This document shows positions 43,282-51,327 of a stretch of DNA of 64,000 nt, piece after piece; within the stretch, counting starts at the first letter, position 1; every line of letters begins with the position of its first letter. Below the pieces are notes generated by a model, which had not been told where the DNA came from, did not search any database, and saw only the letters and a list, made by a program, of their open reading frames with translations. Where the stretch lies: assembly GCF_001421565.1 (NCBI RefSeq), contig NZ_LMKQ01000001.1, forward strand, positions 929,651-993,650, read 5' to 3'. Position numbers and translations under genes: made by a program. This stretch comes from Agromyces sp. Leaf222. GTDB lineage: Bacteria > Actinomycetota > Actinomycetes > Actinomycetales > Microbacteriaceae.

Positions 43282-44193
43282 ATGGGATCGACGGATGCCT
43301 CGCGGCGGGCGTTGCGGATCGCGCGCCCCGACGGGGCGGTGATCGCGGCCGAGGTCATCGGCGATGCGCGGCATCCGCTCGTGCTGCTCGTCGCCGGAGG
43401 CGAGTCGTCGATGGACTGGTGGCGGCCCGAGTTCTGCGACCTGCTCGTGCGGCGCGGATGCTGCGTGGTGCGCTACGACCAGCGCGGCATGGGGGAGACG
43501 ACGCTCGGCCCGTCGCCGCGGCACGACGGGCTGACGGCGGCCGTCGGGGATGCGATCGCCGTGCTCGACGCGGCCGCCGCTGCCGATCAGGATGCCGGGC
43601 GCGACGCGCACTGGGTCGGCTTCTCGGCGGGCGGATGGGTTGCGCAGCTCGCGGCGCTCGACCACCCCGGCCGGGTTCGCGCCCTCACCCTGATGGAGAC
43701 GAGCCCGACGATGTTCGAGCCCGACGCCGACCTGCCGGGCGCGACCGCCCGCATGCAGGAGGCCTGGGCGAACCCGCGACCCGAGCCCGACTGGAGCGAT
43801 GCCGAGGCCGTGATCGAGTACCACGTCGAGATCGACCGCGACTACGCGGGCGACGAGTTCGACGAGGCCCACGATCGCGCGATCTGGTCGGACACGGTGC
43901 GTCGTTCACCCGGCATGCACCGTGACGAGGGCGGGGCGGATGTCGTCGAAGACGGGCCGCGCTGGCGCGAGCGGCTCGGCGAGATCCAGGTGCCGACGAC
44001 CGTGGTGCACGGCACGGCCGACCCGGTCTTCCCGCTCGGGAACGGAGAGGCGCTTGCCCGGGACATACCCGAAGCTCGGCTCGTGACGATCCCGGGAGGC
44101 GGACACGAGCTGCCGCCGTCGGCGTGGGACGCGGCGGTCGAGGCGATCGTCGGCCCGCGTGAAGAAAGGCCCGTGGGTACGGTGGAACGATGA
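43282..44193 (+). CDS. Alpha/beta-hydrolase
   Basis: This 303-residue protein has the nucleophile S115 in VGFSAGGWV, a likely acid in GTADPVFP and the histidine in GGGHELP. It resembles proline-iminopeptidase-like or epoxide-hydrolase-like esterases (VRYDQRGMGET). It overlaps a small helix-hairpin-helix gene by four bases. The substrate is unknown. Confidence 0.85.
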   Translation: MGSTDASRRALRIARPDGAVIAAEVIGDARHPLVLLVAGGESSMDWWRPEFCDLLVRRGCCVVRYDQRGMGETTLGPSPRHDGLTAAVGDAIAVLDAAAAADQDAGRDAHWVGFSAGGWVAQLAALDHPGRVRALTLMETSPTMFEPDADLPGATARMQEAWANPRPEPDWSDAEAVIEYHVEIDRDYAGDEFDEAHDRAIWSDTVRRSPGMHRDEGGADVVEDGPRWRERLGEIQVPTTVVHGTADPVFPLGNGEALARDIPEARLVTIPGGGHELPPSAWDAAVEAIVGPREERPVGTVER

Positions 44194-44402
44194 GCACCCG
44201 CGACGTGCCGGCGCAGATCGGCGACCTGCCTCCCCTCGGACGCCCGGCGAACAGCGCGCTGCTGCTCGCGGAGATCACGTCGCTCGAGCAGGTCGCCGCG
44301 ACCGGGCGGCGGGCGTTGCTCGCGATGCACGGCGTCGGGCCGAAGGCGATCCGCCTGCTCGCCGAGGCGATCGACGCGCACGGACTCGAGTTCGCAAACT
44401 GA
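44190..44402 (+). CDS. Small helix-hairpin-helix protein (RNA polymerase alpha-CTD-like)
   Basis: This 70-residue protein consists mainly of one helix-hairpin-helix unit (LLAMHGVGPKAIRLLAEAIDAHGL), as in the alpha C-terminal domain and small DNA-binding proteins of this size. The ATG overlaps the stop of the hydrolase gene and also fits a leaderless internal promoter (TACGGT, six bases, ATG). It probably binds DNA; its target is unknown. Confidence 0.78.
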   Translation: MSTRDVPAQIGDLPPLGRPANSALLLAEITSLEQVAATGRRALLAMHGVGPKAIRLLAEAIDAHGLEFAN

Positions 44403-44463
44403 CGGCCCTTCGCGACGCGGCCGCCGCCGGGCTCGCGGTGCGGGCATCGCGCTCGCAGATTCG

Positions 44464-44493
44464 GTTGCAAAGTTGCAAAGTTGCAAAGTTGCA
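44464..44493. repeat. 8-bp tandem repeat GTTGCAAA, 3.75 copies
   Basis: A run of GTTGCAAA units lies in the 150-base gap between two convergent genes. It contrasts sharply with the GC-rich surroundings and contains overlapping TTGCAA palindromes. Confidence 0.85.
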
Positions 44494-44552
44494 CGAGTTC
44501 CCGGCACGAACTCCACCGCCGGGACACGGCAGATCGTCTCGGCCAGCGAAGG

Positions 44553-45209
44553 TCAGCCGTCGACCCAGCTCGGCTCGGCGATGAGGTCCTCGAGCTCGCG
44601 CACGAGCCGTGCCGTGTGGAAGCCGTCGGCCGCCGCATGGTGGATCTGCACGGCCAGCGGCAGCAGGGTGCGGCCGTCGCGCTCGAGGTAGCGGCCGAGC
44701 GTGAAGATCGGCAGCAGGTGGTTCGACCCGCCGTCGATGTTCAGCGTGAAGCCGGTGAAGCTCGTCCAGGGCAGGCTCGAGACGTCGAAGACGTCGGCGG
44801 GCAGCTCGCCCTGCGGGAACATCGTCGTCGCGCTCGCCGCGGTCGCCAGCACCTTGGCGGCGACATCGTGGAACCGGGCGAAGTCGGCGTCGTACGGCAC
44901 CCAGACCGCGGCGAACGTCTCTCGCTCGGCGTTGAACACCGTGAACGCGGGGTGCACGACCGGCCAGGCGGCGGGCTCGCCGGCATCCGACACCGCCATG
45001 CGGAACTCGCGGTGGCGGTTCACGACCGTCGCGATCGCCCAGATCTGGGCGATGTAGGTCTTGCGCGATGAGCGGGCCAGCGCGGCGGCGAACGCCGTCA
45101 CGTCGAGCTCGACGGTGATGGCGTAGGTGCACGGCACGCTGCGGCGGTAGTGCTCGAACGTCTCGCGCCGGGTCCAGGTGGCGAGGTCGATGGGGTCGGG
45201 GCGAGTCAT
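44553..45209 (-). CDS. Chloramphenicol acetyltransferase-like protein
   Basis: This 218-residue protein has the type-A CAT fold pattern: FEHYRRSVPCTYAITVELDV at the start, PWTSFTGFTLNI in the middle and the active-site HHAAADGFH near the end, with the catalytic histidine and structural Asp both present. The length equals the classical enzyme. CATs acetylate chloramphenicol, but chromosomal homologues may serve other acceptors. The start at 45209 gives the usual N-terminus; CACGAT lies six bases before it. Confidence 0.85.
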   Translation of the reverse strand: MTRPDPIDLATWTRRETFEHYRRSVPCTYAITVELDVTAFAAALARSSRKTYIAQIWAIATVVNRHREFRMAVSDAGEPAAWPVVHPAFTVFNAERETFAAVWVPYDADFARFHDVAAKVLATAASATTMFPQGELPADVFDVSSLPWTSFTGFTLNIDGGSNHLLPIFTLGRYLERDGRTLLPLAVQIHHAAADGFHTARLVRELEDLIAEPSWVDG

Positions 45210-45259
45210 CCGCCCATCGTGGCAGGTGCCGCCGACAGGCTCGGGAGTACGCTCCAACC

Positions 45260-46027
45260 GTGATGACTCCGCCGCACGTGCCGAGCTCCGGGGTACCGCC
45301 CGCCGTTGCGGATTCAGCCGTGACCCAGTTCGCGGTGCTCGACGCGCTGCTCGCCGGCGCGTACGAGTCGGGCATCCGCGTCGACGAGGTCCGCTCGCTC
45401 GGCGACTTCGGGCTCGGCTGCGTCGACCACCTCGGCGGCGAGGTCGTGATCCTCGACGGCACGGCGATCGAGTGCACGGTCGACGGCCCGCCGAGTGCGA
45501 TGGGCGACGACGAGGTGCTGCCGTTCGCGATCGTGTGCCGGATGCCGCGGCGACCCGGCATCGACGTGCGCGACCGCGACCTCGCCGGATTCGCGGCATC
45601 CGTCGAGTCGGAGCTCGTGAGCCGCAACCTGTTCCACGCGGTGCGGTTCGACGGAGAGCTGTCCGGAGTCCGAGTGCGCGCGACGCCCCGCCAGCATCAC
45701 CCGCTGCCACGCCTCGCCGAGGTGACGAGCCACCAGGTCGAGACGACCGTGCGCGGCATCCGTGGAACCCTCGTCGGATTCTGGACCCCCGCGATCTACC
45801 AGGGCATCGCCGTCGCCGGGCTGCACCTGCACTTCCTGGCCGATGACCGCAGCGTCGGCGGGCACGTGCTCGACCTCGCCGTCGCGCGCGGCGAACTGCA
45901 GGTCGACGCCTACGCCCGCTTCGAGCTGCGCCTGCCCACCGACGACCTGTTCCTGCGTACCGAGCTCACCCACGCCGACGACCATCGCATCGTCGCGGTC
46001 GAGGGCGGCGGAGCGAACGACGCGTGA
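45260..46027 (+). CDS. Acetolactate decarboxylase (BudA/AlsD type)
   Basis: This 255-residue enzyme converts 2-acetolactate to acetoin. It contains the zinc-binding histidine pattern GLHLHFLADDRSVGGHVLD near residues 190-210 and the acidic C-terminal segment of the family. It stands alone; no acetolactate synthase or butanediol dehydrogenase is adjacent, so it may scavenge acetolactate from branched-chain synthesis. GTG at 45260 (ATG three bases on) fits a leaderless transcript (TACGCT, six bases, GTG). Confidence 0.88.
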   Translation: MMTPPHVPSSGVPPAVADSAVTQFAVLDALLAGAYESGIRVDEVRSLGDFGLGCVDHLGGEVVILDGTAIECTVDGPPSAMGDDEVLPFAIVCRMPRRPGIDVRDRDLAGFAASVESELVSRNLFHAVRFDGELSGVRVRATPRQHHPLPRLAEVTSHQVETTVRGIRGTLVGFWTPAIYQGIAVAGLHLHFLADDRSVGGHVLDLAVARGELQVDAYARFELRLPTDDLFLRTELTHADDHRIVAVEGGGANDA

Positions 46028-46088
46028 CCCGAGTCCGGATGCCGCGGCATCCGTCGCTCGCACGGATCCGCGCCAGCGGGAATGTCGC

Positions 46089-46664
46089 TCAGCCGACGCG
46101 CGCGAGGAACGCGAGCACCCGCTCCATGAGGATCCGGCCCGCCTCGGCGTCGTAGCCCGGCAGGCTGGAGTCCGCGAAGTAGTGCTGGTTGCCGGGGTAG
46201 AGGAACAACTGGGCGTCGTCGGTGGTCGCGACGAGCTCGCGGGCGGCATCGACGTCGCCCTCCTCCATGAAGATCGGGTCGGCATCCGCACCATGGATCT
46301 GCACGGGCACGCCCGCCGGCCAGTCGCCGAACTCCGACGCCGGCAGGCAGGAGTAGAAGAACAGCGCGCCCGAGGCGCCCGGCCGGGTCTGGGCGAGCAG
46401 TTGGGCGGGCACGACGCCGAGCGAGAATCCCGCGTACACGAGCTCGTGCGGCAGCGCGTCGGCCGCCTGCACGCCGCGGGCCATGATCTCGTCCCAGCCC
46501 ACCTCCTTCGCGTAGGCGACACCGTCCTCGATGGTGTCGAACGTGCGCCCCTCGAAGAGGTCGGGTGCGTGCACCGTGTGGCCCGCCTCGCGCAGGGAAT
46601 CGGCGAAGGCGCGCAGGCCGTCGTTCGGGCCGAGCGCGTGGTGGAAGAGCAGCACCTCTGACAT
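46089..46664 (-). CDS. Dienelactone-hydrolase-family protein
   Basis: This 191-residue alpha/beta-hydrolase of the dienelactone hydrolase family has LFHHALGPNDGLRAFADSL at the start and GFSLG with S81 as nucleophile, where classical ClcD has Cys. The histidine is in GNQHYF. The start MSEVLLF was chosen over a 29-codon upstream extension because GGGGAA precedes it. It is divergent from an ECF41-linked operon but has no such promoter itself. Confidence 0.83.
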   Translation of the reverse strand: MSEVLLFHHALGPNDGLRAFADSLREAGHTVHAPDLFEGRTFDTIEDGVAYAKEVGWDEIMARGVQAADALPHELVYAGFSLGVVPAQLLAQTRPGASGALFFYSCLPASEFGDWPAGVPVQIHGADADPIFMEEGDVDAARELVATTDDAQLFLYPGNQHYFADSSLPGYDAEAGRILMERVLAFLARVG

Positions 46665-46759
46665 CGTGGTTCCCCGTTCATTCGAGCGTCTTTGCGGCGA
46701 TCGCACCGGACGATACCGGCTCGCGCCGACGGCGTCGACCGGGTTGCGCATCGAGCGGA

Positions 46760-46786
46760 TGTCACATCCGTCGCTCGAGCGGTGTC
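46760..46786 (+). promoter_or_regulatory. ECF41-type promoter of the second sigma locus
   Basis: TGTCACA (46760-46766), 16 bases, TGTC (46783-46786), ending 51 bases before the decarboxylase-like gene. The -35 is exact; the -10 differs from the GGTC of the first locus, which may separate the two regulons. Confidence 0.68.
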
Positions 46787-46837
46787 TCCATGTCGACGGG
46801 CCGAACCGGGCCCGCGAACCACACCCAGGAGGACACG

Positions 46838-47431
46838 ATGAGCATCAGCACCCGCATCCCGCCGGCCGAGGTCACGGGGCTCTACGGAACCGCGACGAAG
46901 TTCGCCGCCCGCCGCATGATCGGCAAGGTGCCCGACTCGCTCGGCGTGCTGTGGCACCACCAGGCCGTGATGAAGGACGCGATGGGCTTCGGCCGCAAGG
47001 TCGTGCGCTGGCACGAGCTCGACCCCGACCTCGACTCCTACGCCGTCATGGCCGCAGCCGCTTACGTCGGCTGCAACGCCTGCCTCGACCTGAACTACTT
47101 CATGGCCCACAACGAGCACCTCGACGAGGCGAAGGTGCGCGAGGTGCCACGGTGGCGCGAGGCATCCGTCTTCACGCCCTTGGAGCGCAGCGTCATGGAG
47201 TACGCCGAGGCGATGAGCCAGACGCCGCCGGCCGTGACCGACGAGATGTCGGCGGCGCTGCTCGACGAGCTCGGCCCGGCCGCCCTCATCGAGCTCACCG
47301 CCCGCGTGGCGTTCATGAACATGAGCGCGCGCATGAACATCACCCTCGGGATCACCTCCGAGGGGTTCGCGGACGCATGCGGCCTGCCGCCTCTCGCCCA
47401 ACGGCCCACGGTCGTAAGCTCGCCGGCATGA
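46838..47431 (+). CDS. Carboxymuconolactone-decarboxylase-like protein, ECF41 partner
   Basis: This 197-residue AhpD/CMD-fold protein has a CxxC pair (C79-N-A-C82) and Asn where the fully active peroxidase-type proteins carry His four residues later. Such proteins are the classic partners of ECF41 sigma factors. CAGGAGG precedes the ATG. Its stop overlaps the sigma gene start (ATGA), so the two form one operon under the promoter at 46760. The redox role is inferred. Confidence 0.88.
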   Translation: MSISTRIPPAEVTGLYGTATKFAARRMIGKVPDSLGVLWHHQAVMKDAMGFGRKVVRWHELDPDLDSYAVMAAAAYVGCNACLDLNYFMAHNEHLDEAKVREVPRWREASVFTPLERSVMEYAEAMSQTPPAVTDEMSAALLDELGPAALIELTARVAFMNMSARMNITLGITSEGFADACGLPPLAQRPTVVSSPA

Positions 47432-48303
47432 CCGACGATCCGTTCGTCACCCATCGCAGCCTGCTCTTCACTGTCGCCTACGAGATGCTCGGCTCGGCGG
47501 TCGATGCGGAGGACGTGCTGCAGGAGTCCTGGCTGCGTTGGGCGGATGTCGCGCGCGACGACGTGCGCGACCCGCGGGCGTACCTCGTGCGCATCGTCAC
47601 GCGGCAGGCGCTGAACCACCTGCGCTCGGTGTCGCGCCGGCGCGAGTCGTACGTGGGGGAGTGGCTGCCGGAGCCGCTGCTCACGAGCCCGGATGTCGCC
47701 GACGACGTCGAGCTGGCCGAGAGCGTCTCGATCGCGATGCTCACCGTGCTCGAGACGCTCGGGCCGACCGAGCGCGCCGTGTTCGTGCTGCACGAGGTGT
47801 TCGACGTGCCGTACGACGAGATCGCGGTCGCCGTCGACAAGTCGCCGGCGGCCGTGCGGCAGATCGCCCACCGCGCGAAGGACCACGTCGCCGCGCGCCG
47901 GCCGCGCATGGAGGTCGTGGATGCCGAGCATGAGCGGGTCGTCGCGCAGCTCGTCGCGGCGCTGAACACGGGTGACGTGCAGGGCCTCATGGACGTGCTC
48001 GCGCCCGACGTGGTGTCGGTCGCCGACGGCGGCGGCAAGGTTCGGGGCGCGGCGCTGCGGCCGATCATCGGTGCCGACCGCATCGCGCGGTACCTGGTCG
48101 GCGGACTCGCGAAGACGCCGGGTGAGGTCGTCGCCGCGCCGGCGTGGCTCAACGGGCATCCGGGCATCCGCGTCGAGCTCGACGGGCAGCTGGCCGGCGT
48201 CGTGAGCCTCACGATCGAGGGCGGGCGCATCACGCGCATCTTCTCGATGGCGAATCCCGACAAGCTGGGCTGGGTGGGGACGGAGGCCGAACTGGCCCGC
48301 TGA
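47428..48303 (+). CDS. Second ECF41-type (SigJ-like) sigma factor
   Basis: This 291-residue factor has regions 2 (YEMLGSAVDAEDVLQESWLRW) and 4 (PTERAVFVLHEVFDVPYDEIA) and the SnoaL-like tail with DGGGK near residue 197 and NPDKL near 278. It is in operon with a CMD-like gene. It is clearly paralogous to the factor at 35921-36799 but differs in sequence and promoter -10, so it likely has its own target set. The start overlap also fits a leaderless internal start (TAAGCT, seven bases, ATG). Confidence 0.92.
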   Translation: MTDDPFVTHRSLLFTVAYEMLGSAVDAEDVLQESWLRWADVARDDVRDPRAYLVRIVTRQALNHLRSVSRRRESYVGEWLPEPLLTSPDVADDVELAESVSIAMLTVLETLGPTERAVFVLHEVFDVPYDEIAVAVDKSPAAVRQIAHRAKDHVAARRPRMEVVDAEHERVVAQLVAALNTGDVQGLMDVLAPDVVSVADGGGKVRGAALRPIIGADRIARYLVGGLAKTPGEVVAAPAWLNGHPGIRVELDGQLAGVVSLTIEGGRITRIFSMANPDKLGWVGTEAELAR

Positions 48304-48386
48304 GGCCTGTCGCCTCCGCGGGCCAGCAACTCGGCTTCGGGCCGGCCTCGGCTCCGGCAGCCGGCATGCCGGTCGCCGGAACGTCG

Positions 48387-49139
48387 TCAGTCGTCGGTGC
48401 CGGAGGTCACCACGTTCACGTCGGCATCGAGCGAGACCTCGACGGTGCGTCCGTCGCCGGTGAGCACCGAGACGTCATAGGGCGAGGTGGTGTCGTCGTC
48501 CACGTCGAGCTCGACGACGCGGCCGTCGACCTCGCCGAGGGCGGCGTCGACGAGTGCCTTCACGGTCGCCGCGTCGAGGGCTCCCTGCGGGGCGGGGTCG
48601 TTCGCGTCATCGGCGTCGGCGGCCTCGGTCGAGATGACCTTCGCGCTGCCGTCGGCCACGCGCACCTCGGTCTCGTCGCCGGCGTCGGTGCGGAACTCGA
48701 CGTCCCAGCTGCCGTCGGAGTTCGCGTCGAGGCTGACCGGCGTGCCCTCGGCCTCGGATGCCGCGGCGGCGATGATCTCGCTCAGCTCGCTTGCCGAGGT
48801 GGCGCCGGAGCCGGCGGCCAACGTGGTGTCGTCCTTGCCGTCGTCGCGGGCGTCGTCGTCACGCCCGCCCTCGTCGTCCTGGTCGGCGACGGAGGTGGCC
48901 GTCGTTCCGTCATCGTCGCCGTCGTGCTCGTCGGCCATCGCGGCGCCGACGGCGATGCCGCCTCCGGCGAGGAGCGCGACTGCGAGCACGGAGCCGCCCG
49001 CGATGAGCAGGGTGCGCTTGCGCGAGGCCGGCTTCGCGGGGGTCGTGGTCGGCGCGGCGTCGATCTTCGTGTTCTCGTGCGTCGCGGCATCCGCCTTCTT
49101 CGGGTCGGGCGGGTTCGGGGTGTTCGTCGTTTCGCTCAT
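48387..49139 (-). CDS. Membrane-anchored PepSY-like protein, probable target of the adjacent two-component system
   Basis: This 250-residue protein has a Pro/Lys-rich cytosolic N-terminus, a membrane helix (TLLIAGGSVLAVALLAGGGIAVG) near residues 44-68, an acidic Asp/Gly linker, and two PepSY-type units outside (SLDANSDGSWDVEFRTD, then ELDVDDDTTSPYDVSVLT). PepSY domains often inhibit proteases or tune sensors. Three CTGAAGC repeats stand just before it, as before the response-regulator gene. It may feed back on the kinase. Confidence 0.78.
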   Translation of the reverse strand: MSETTNTPNPPDPKKADAATHENTKIDAAPTTTPAKPASRKRTLLIAGGSVLAVALLAGGGIAVGAAMADEHDGDDDGTTATSVADQDDEGGRDDDARDDGKDDTTLAAGSGATSASELSEIIAAAASEAEGTPVSLDANSDGSWDVEFRTDAGDETEVRVADGSAKVISTEAADADDANDPAPQGALDAATVKALVDAALGEVDGRVVELDVDDDTTSPYDVSVLTGDGRTVEVSLDADVNVVTSGTDD

Positions 49140-49162
49140 GTCCCGATGGTGTCGAACGGGCG

Positions 49163-49200
49163 CTGAAGCGACCCTGAAGCTTCCTGAAGCCGGGTTCAGG
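49163..49200 (-). promoter_or_regulatory. CTGAAGC direct repeats before the PepSY gene
   Basis: CTGAAGC occurs at 49163, 49174 and 49184 (steps of 11 and 10), and TTCAGG follows at 49195. Helical-turn spacing suggests a tandem dimer site of the OmpR-type regulator encoded upstream. Confidence 0.65.
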
Positions 49201-50545
49201 ATGCCGCGGGCAGGCGCACGATGAAGCGGGCGCCGCCGAGCGGGCCGTCGTCGATCGTGACGTCGCCGTGCGCGGCGCGGGCGACGGCCAGCACGATGGC
49301 GAGGCCCAGGCCGCTGCCGCCGGCGTCACGATCGCGGGCGTCGTCGAGGCGCACGAACCGGTCGAACACGCGCTCGCGCTCGGCCGCGGGGATGCCGGCG
49401 CCATCGTCGTCGACGACGAGCACCGCCTGTCCGTCGCGTTCGGCCAGACCGAGGGCGACGCGGCTGCGGGCATGGCGTGCGGCGTTGTCAGCGAGGTTGC
49501 GCAGCAGCTGGCCGAGCAGTTGCGGGTTGCCGTGCACGCGCGCGGCGCCGACGCCCGTCTCGTCCACCGCGACTCCGGCGGCCCGCAGCCGTGCAGCCTC
49601 GGCGAACACGAGGTCGTCGAGGTCCACGGGTTCGTCGGCGCTCGGCGCACCCTCGTCGAGGCGCGCGAGCAGCAGCAGCGCGTCGACGAGTCCCTGCAGG
49701 CGCAGCCCCTCGTCGTGCGCGACATCCGCCAGCTCTTGCAGTGACGTCACTTCGGGATGGGCCTGCGCGAGCTCGGCGTGCTGGCGGATCGTGGCCAACG
49801 GCGACCTCAACTCGTGCGACGCGTCGGAGACGAAGCGTCGCTGCGCGCTCGCCGAGGCATCGAGCCGTTCGAGCATCGCGTTCATGGTCTCGGCGAGGGC
49901 GGCGATCTCGTCGCCGGACGCGGGAACGGGCACGCGCCGGTCGAGGCGGTCTGCCGTGATGTCCTCGACCTCGGCGGTGATGCGCGCCACGGGGCGCAGC
50001 GCACGCCCCATCACGATCCAGGTGCTGACGGCGACGAGCAGCACCACGAGCGGCACCGACACGGCGAGCAGCAGCGTGACCGTGCCGAGGGTCTCGACGT
50101 CGTCCTCGACCGAGACCCCGAGCACGAGGGTGCCGTCGCCGTCGAGGTCTTCGGTCACCACGAGCACGGGCTCGTCGTCGACGGTGAACACCTGCGGATC
50201 GTCGGCGAACGGCAGTGCGGCATCCGGAGCCTCGTCGGACCCCGCGACGACCTCGCCGCCCGGTGAGAGCACCTGCACGAGCTCGTCGTCGAGCGCCTCG
50301 ATCGCCGCCGGGCCCTGCATCTCGACCTGGGTCGCCAGCGCCTCCGCACGCGTCTCGGCGGCCCTGGTCGACGCACCGAGCATGCTGCCGCGCAGGATCT
50401 CGAGGAACGCGAACGAGCCGATGAGCAGCACGACCGCGATGACGATGGTCGCCCCGGCCGTCGCACGCGCCCGCACCGAGCGCATCGGCCGCGCCGGCTT
50501 CGCCGACCTCGCCGCCGACGCCGACTGCCGCCGCCGCTCAGCCAC
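49196..50545 (-). CDS. Sensor histidine kinase, OmpR-partner type
   Basis: This 449-residue kinase has membrane segments near residues 30-50 and 155-178 enclosing an acidic extracytoplasmic sensor (about 51-154), then a HAMP linker, H244 in DASHELRSPL, and an ATPase domain with DDGAGIP and GGSGLGLAIV. It overlaps the response regulator by eight bases. The acidic sensor and the acidic PepSY neighbour suggest an envelope signal such as a cation or stress; this is inference. Confidence 0.92.
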   Translation of the reverse strand: MAERRRQSASAARSAKPARPMRSVRARATAGATIVIAVVLLIGSFAFLEILRGSMLGASTRAAETRAEALATQVEMQGPAAIEALDDELVQVLSPGGEVVAGSDEAPDAALPFADDPQVFTVDDEPVLVVTEDLDGDGTLVLGVSVEDDVETLGTVTLLLAVSVPLVVLLVAVSTWIVMGRALRPVARITAEVEDITADRLDRRVPVPASGDEIAALAETMNAMLERLDASASAQRRFVSDASHELRSPLATIRQHAELAQAHPEVTSLQELADVAHDEGLRLQGLVDALLLLARLDEGAPSADEPVDLDDLVFAEAARLRAAGVAVDETGVGAARVHGNPQLLGQLLRNLADNAARHARSRVALGLAERDGQAVLVVDDDGAGIPAAERERVFDRFVRLDDARDRDAGGSGLGLAIVLAVARAAHGDVTIDDGPLGGARFIVRLPAAS

Positions 50546-51215
50546 CGTCGGCCGCCAGCCGGTACCCGGAGCCGCGCACGGTCTCGATGGCCTCGCGCCC
50601 GAAGGGGCGGTCGAGCTTGCGGCGCAGGTGCCCGACGTAGACCTCGATGATGTTCGGGTCGCCCTCGAAGTCGTCGTTCCAGACGCCCGAGATGAGGTCG
50701 CGCTTGGAGAGCACCTGCCCGCGGTGCCGCATGAGGTGCTCGAGCACGGCGAACTCGCGGGCCGTGAGCGCGACCTGCTCGTCGCCGCGCCAGACGCGCT
50801 TGCTGCTCGGGTCGAGGCGCAGGTCGCCGGCCTCGAGCACGACCGGCCGCTCGACGCCGCCGCGACGGATCAGCGCACGCAGCCTGGCGACGAGCACGGC
50901 GAACGAGAACGGCTTCGTCACGTAATCGTCGGCGCCCGTCTCGAGGGCCTCGACCTGGTCCCACTCGCCGTCCTTGGCGGTGAGCATGAGCACGGGCGTC
51001 CAGTTCTCCTCCGCGCGCAGCGCCTCGCAGACCTTCCACCCGCTCATGCCGGGCATCATCAGGTCGAGCACGATCGCGTCGTACCGCGTCTCGCGCGCTC
51101 GCCAGAGCCCATCGACGCCGTTGTGCGCCACATCGACGGCGAAGCCCTCGGCCTCGAGCCCGCGGCGCACGCCGTCGGCGAGGCGCACCTCGTCGTCGAC
51201 CACCAGGATTCGCAT
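50538..51215 (-). CDS. Response regulator, OmpR/PhoB type
   Basis: This 225-residue regulator has the phosphoacceptor D51 in VLDLMMPG, the Lys switch in VTKPFSF, and a winged helix ending in EVYVGHLRRKLDRPFG. The start MRILVVDDE at 51215 gives the normal domain. Two CTGAAGC repeats 11 bases apart lie 24 bases upstream, suggesting autoregulation. The kinase gene overlaps its end. Confidence 0.92.
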   Translation of the reverse strand: MRILVVDDEVRLADGVRRGLEAEGFAVDVAHNGVDGLWRARETRYDAIVLDLMMPGMSGWKVCEALRAEENWTPVLMLTAKDGEWDQVEALETGADDYVTKPFSFAVLVARLRALIRRGGVERPVVLEAGDLRLDPSSKRVWRGDEQVALTAREFAVLEHLMRHRGQVLSKRDLISGVWNDDFEGDPNIIEVYVGHLRRKLDRPFGREAIETVRGSGYRLAADGG

Positions 51216-51238
51216 CCACGCCATTCTCGTCGCGGTTG

Positions 51239-51256
51239 CTGAAGCAGGGCTGAAGC
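51239..51256 (-). promoter_or_regulatory. CTGAAGC direct repeat before the response-regulator gene
   Basis: CTGAAGC at 51239-51245 and 51250-51256 has the same 11-base step as before the PepSY gene. It is in the divergent gap with a lipoprotein gene, which may share control. Confidence 0.62.
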
Positions 51257-51327
51257 GCGCCCGTCGGTCGGTGTTCCCAGTGCCCACCCTCATGCCCCGG
51301 CGGCCACCCGCCCACTAGCGTCGTACC

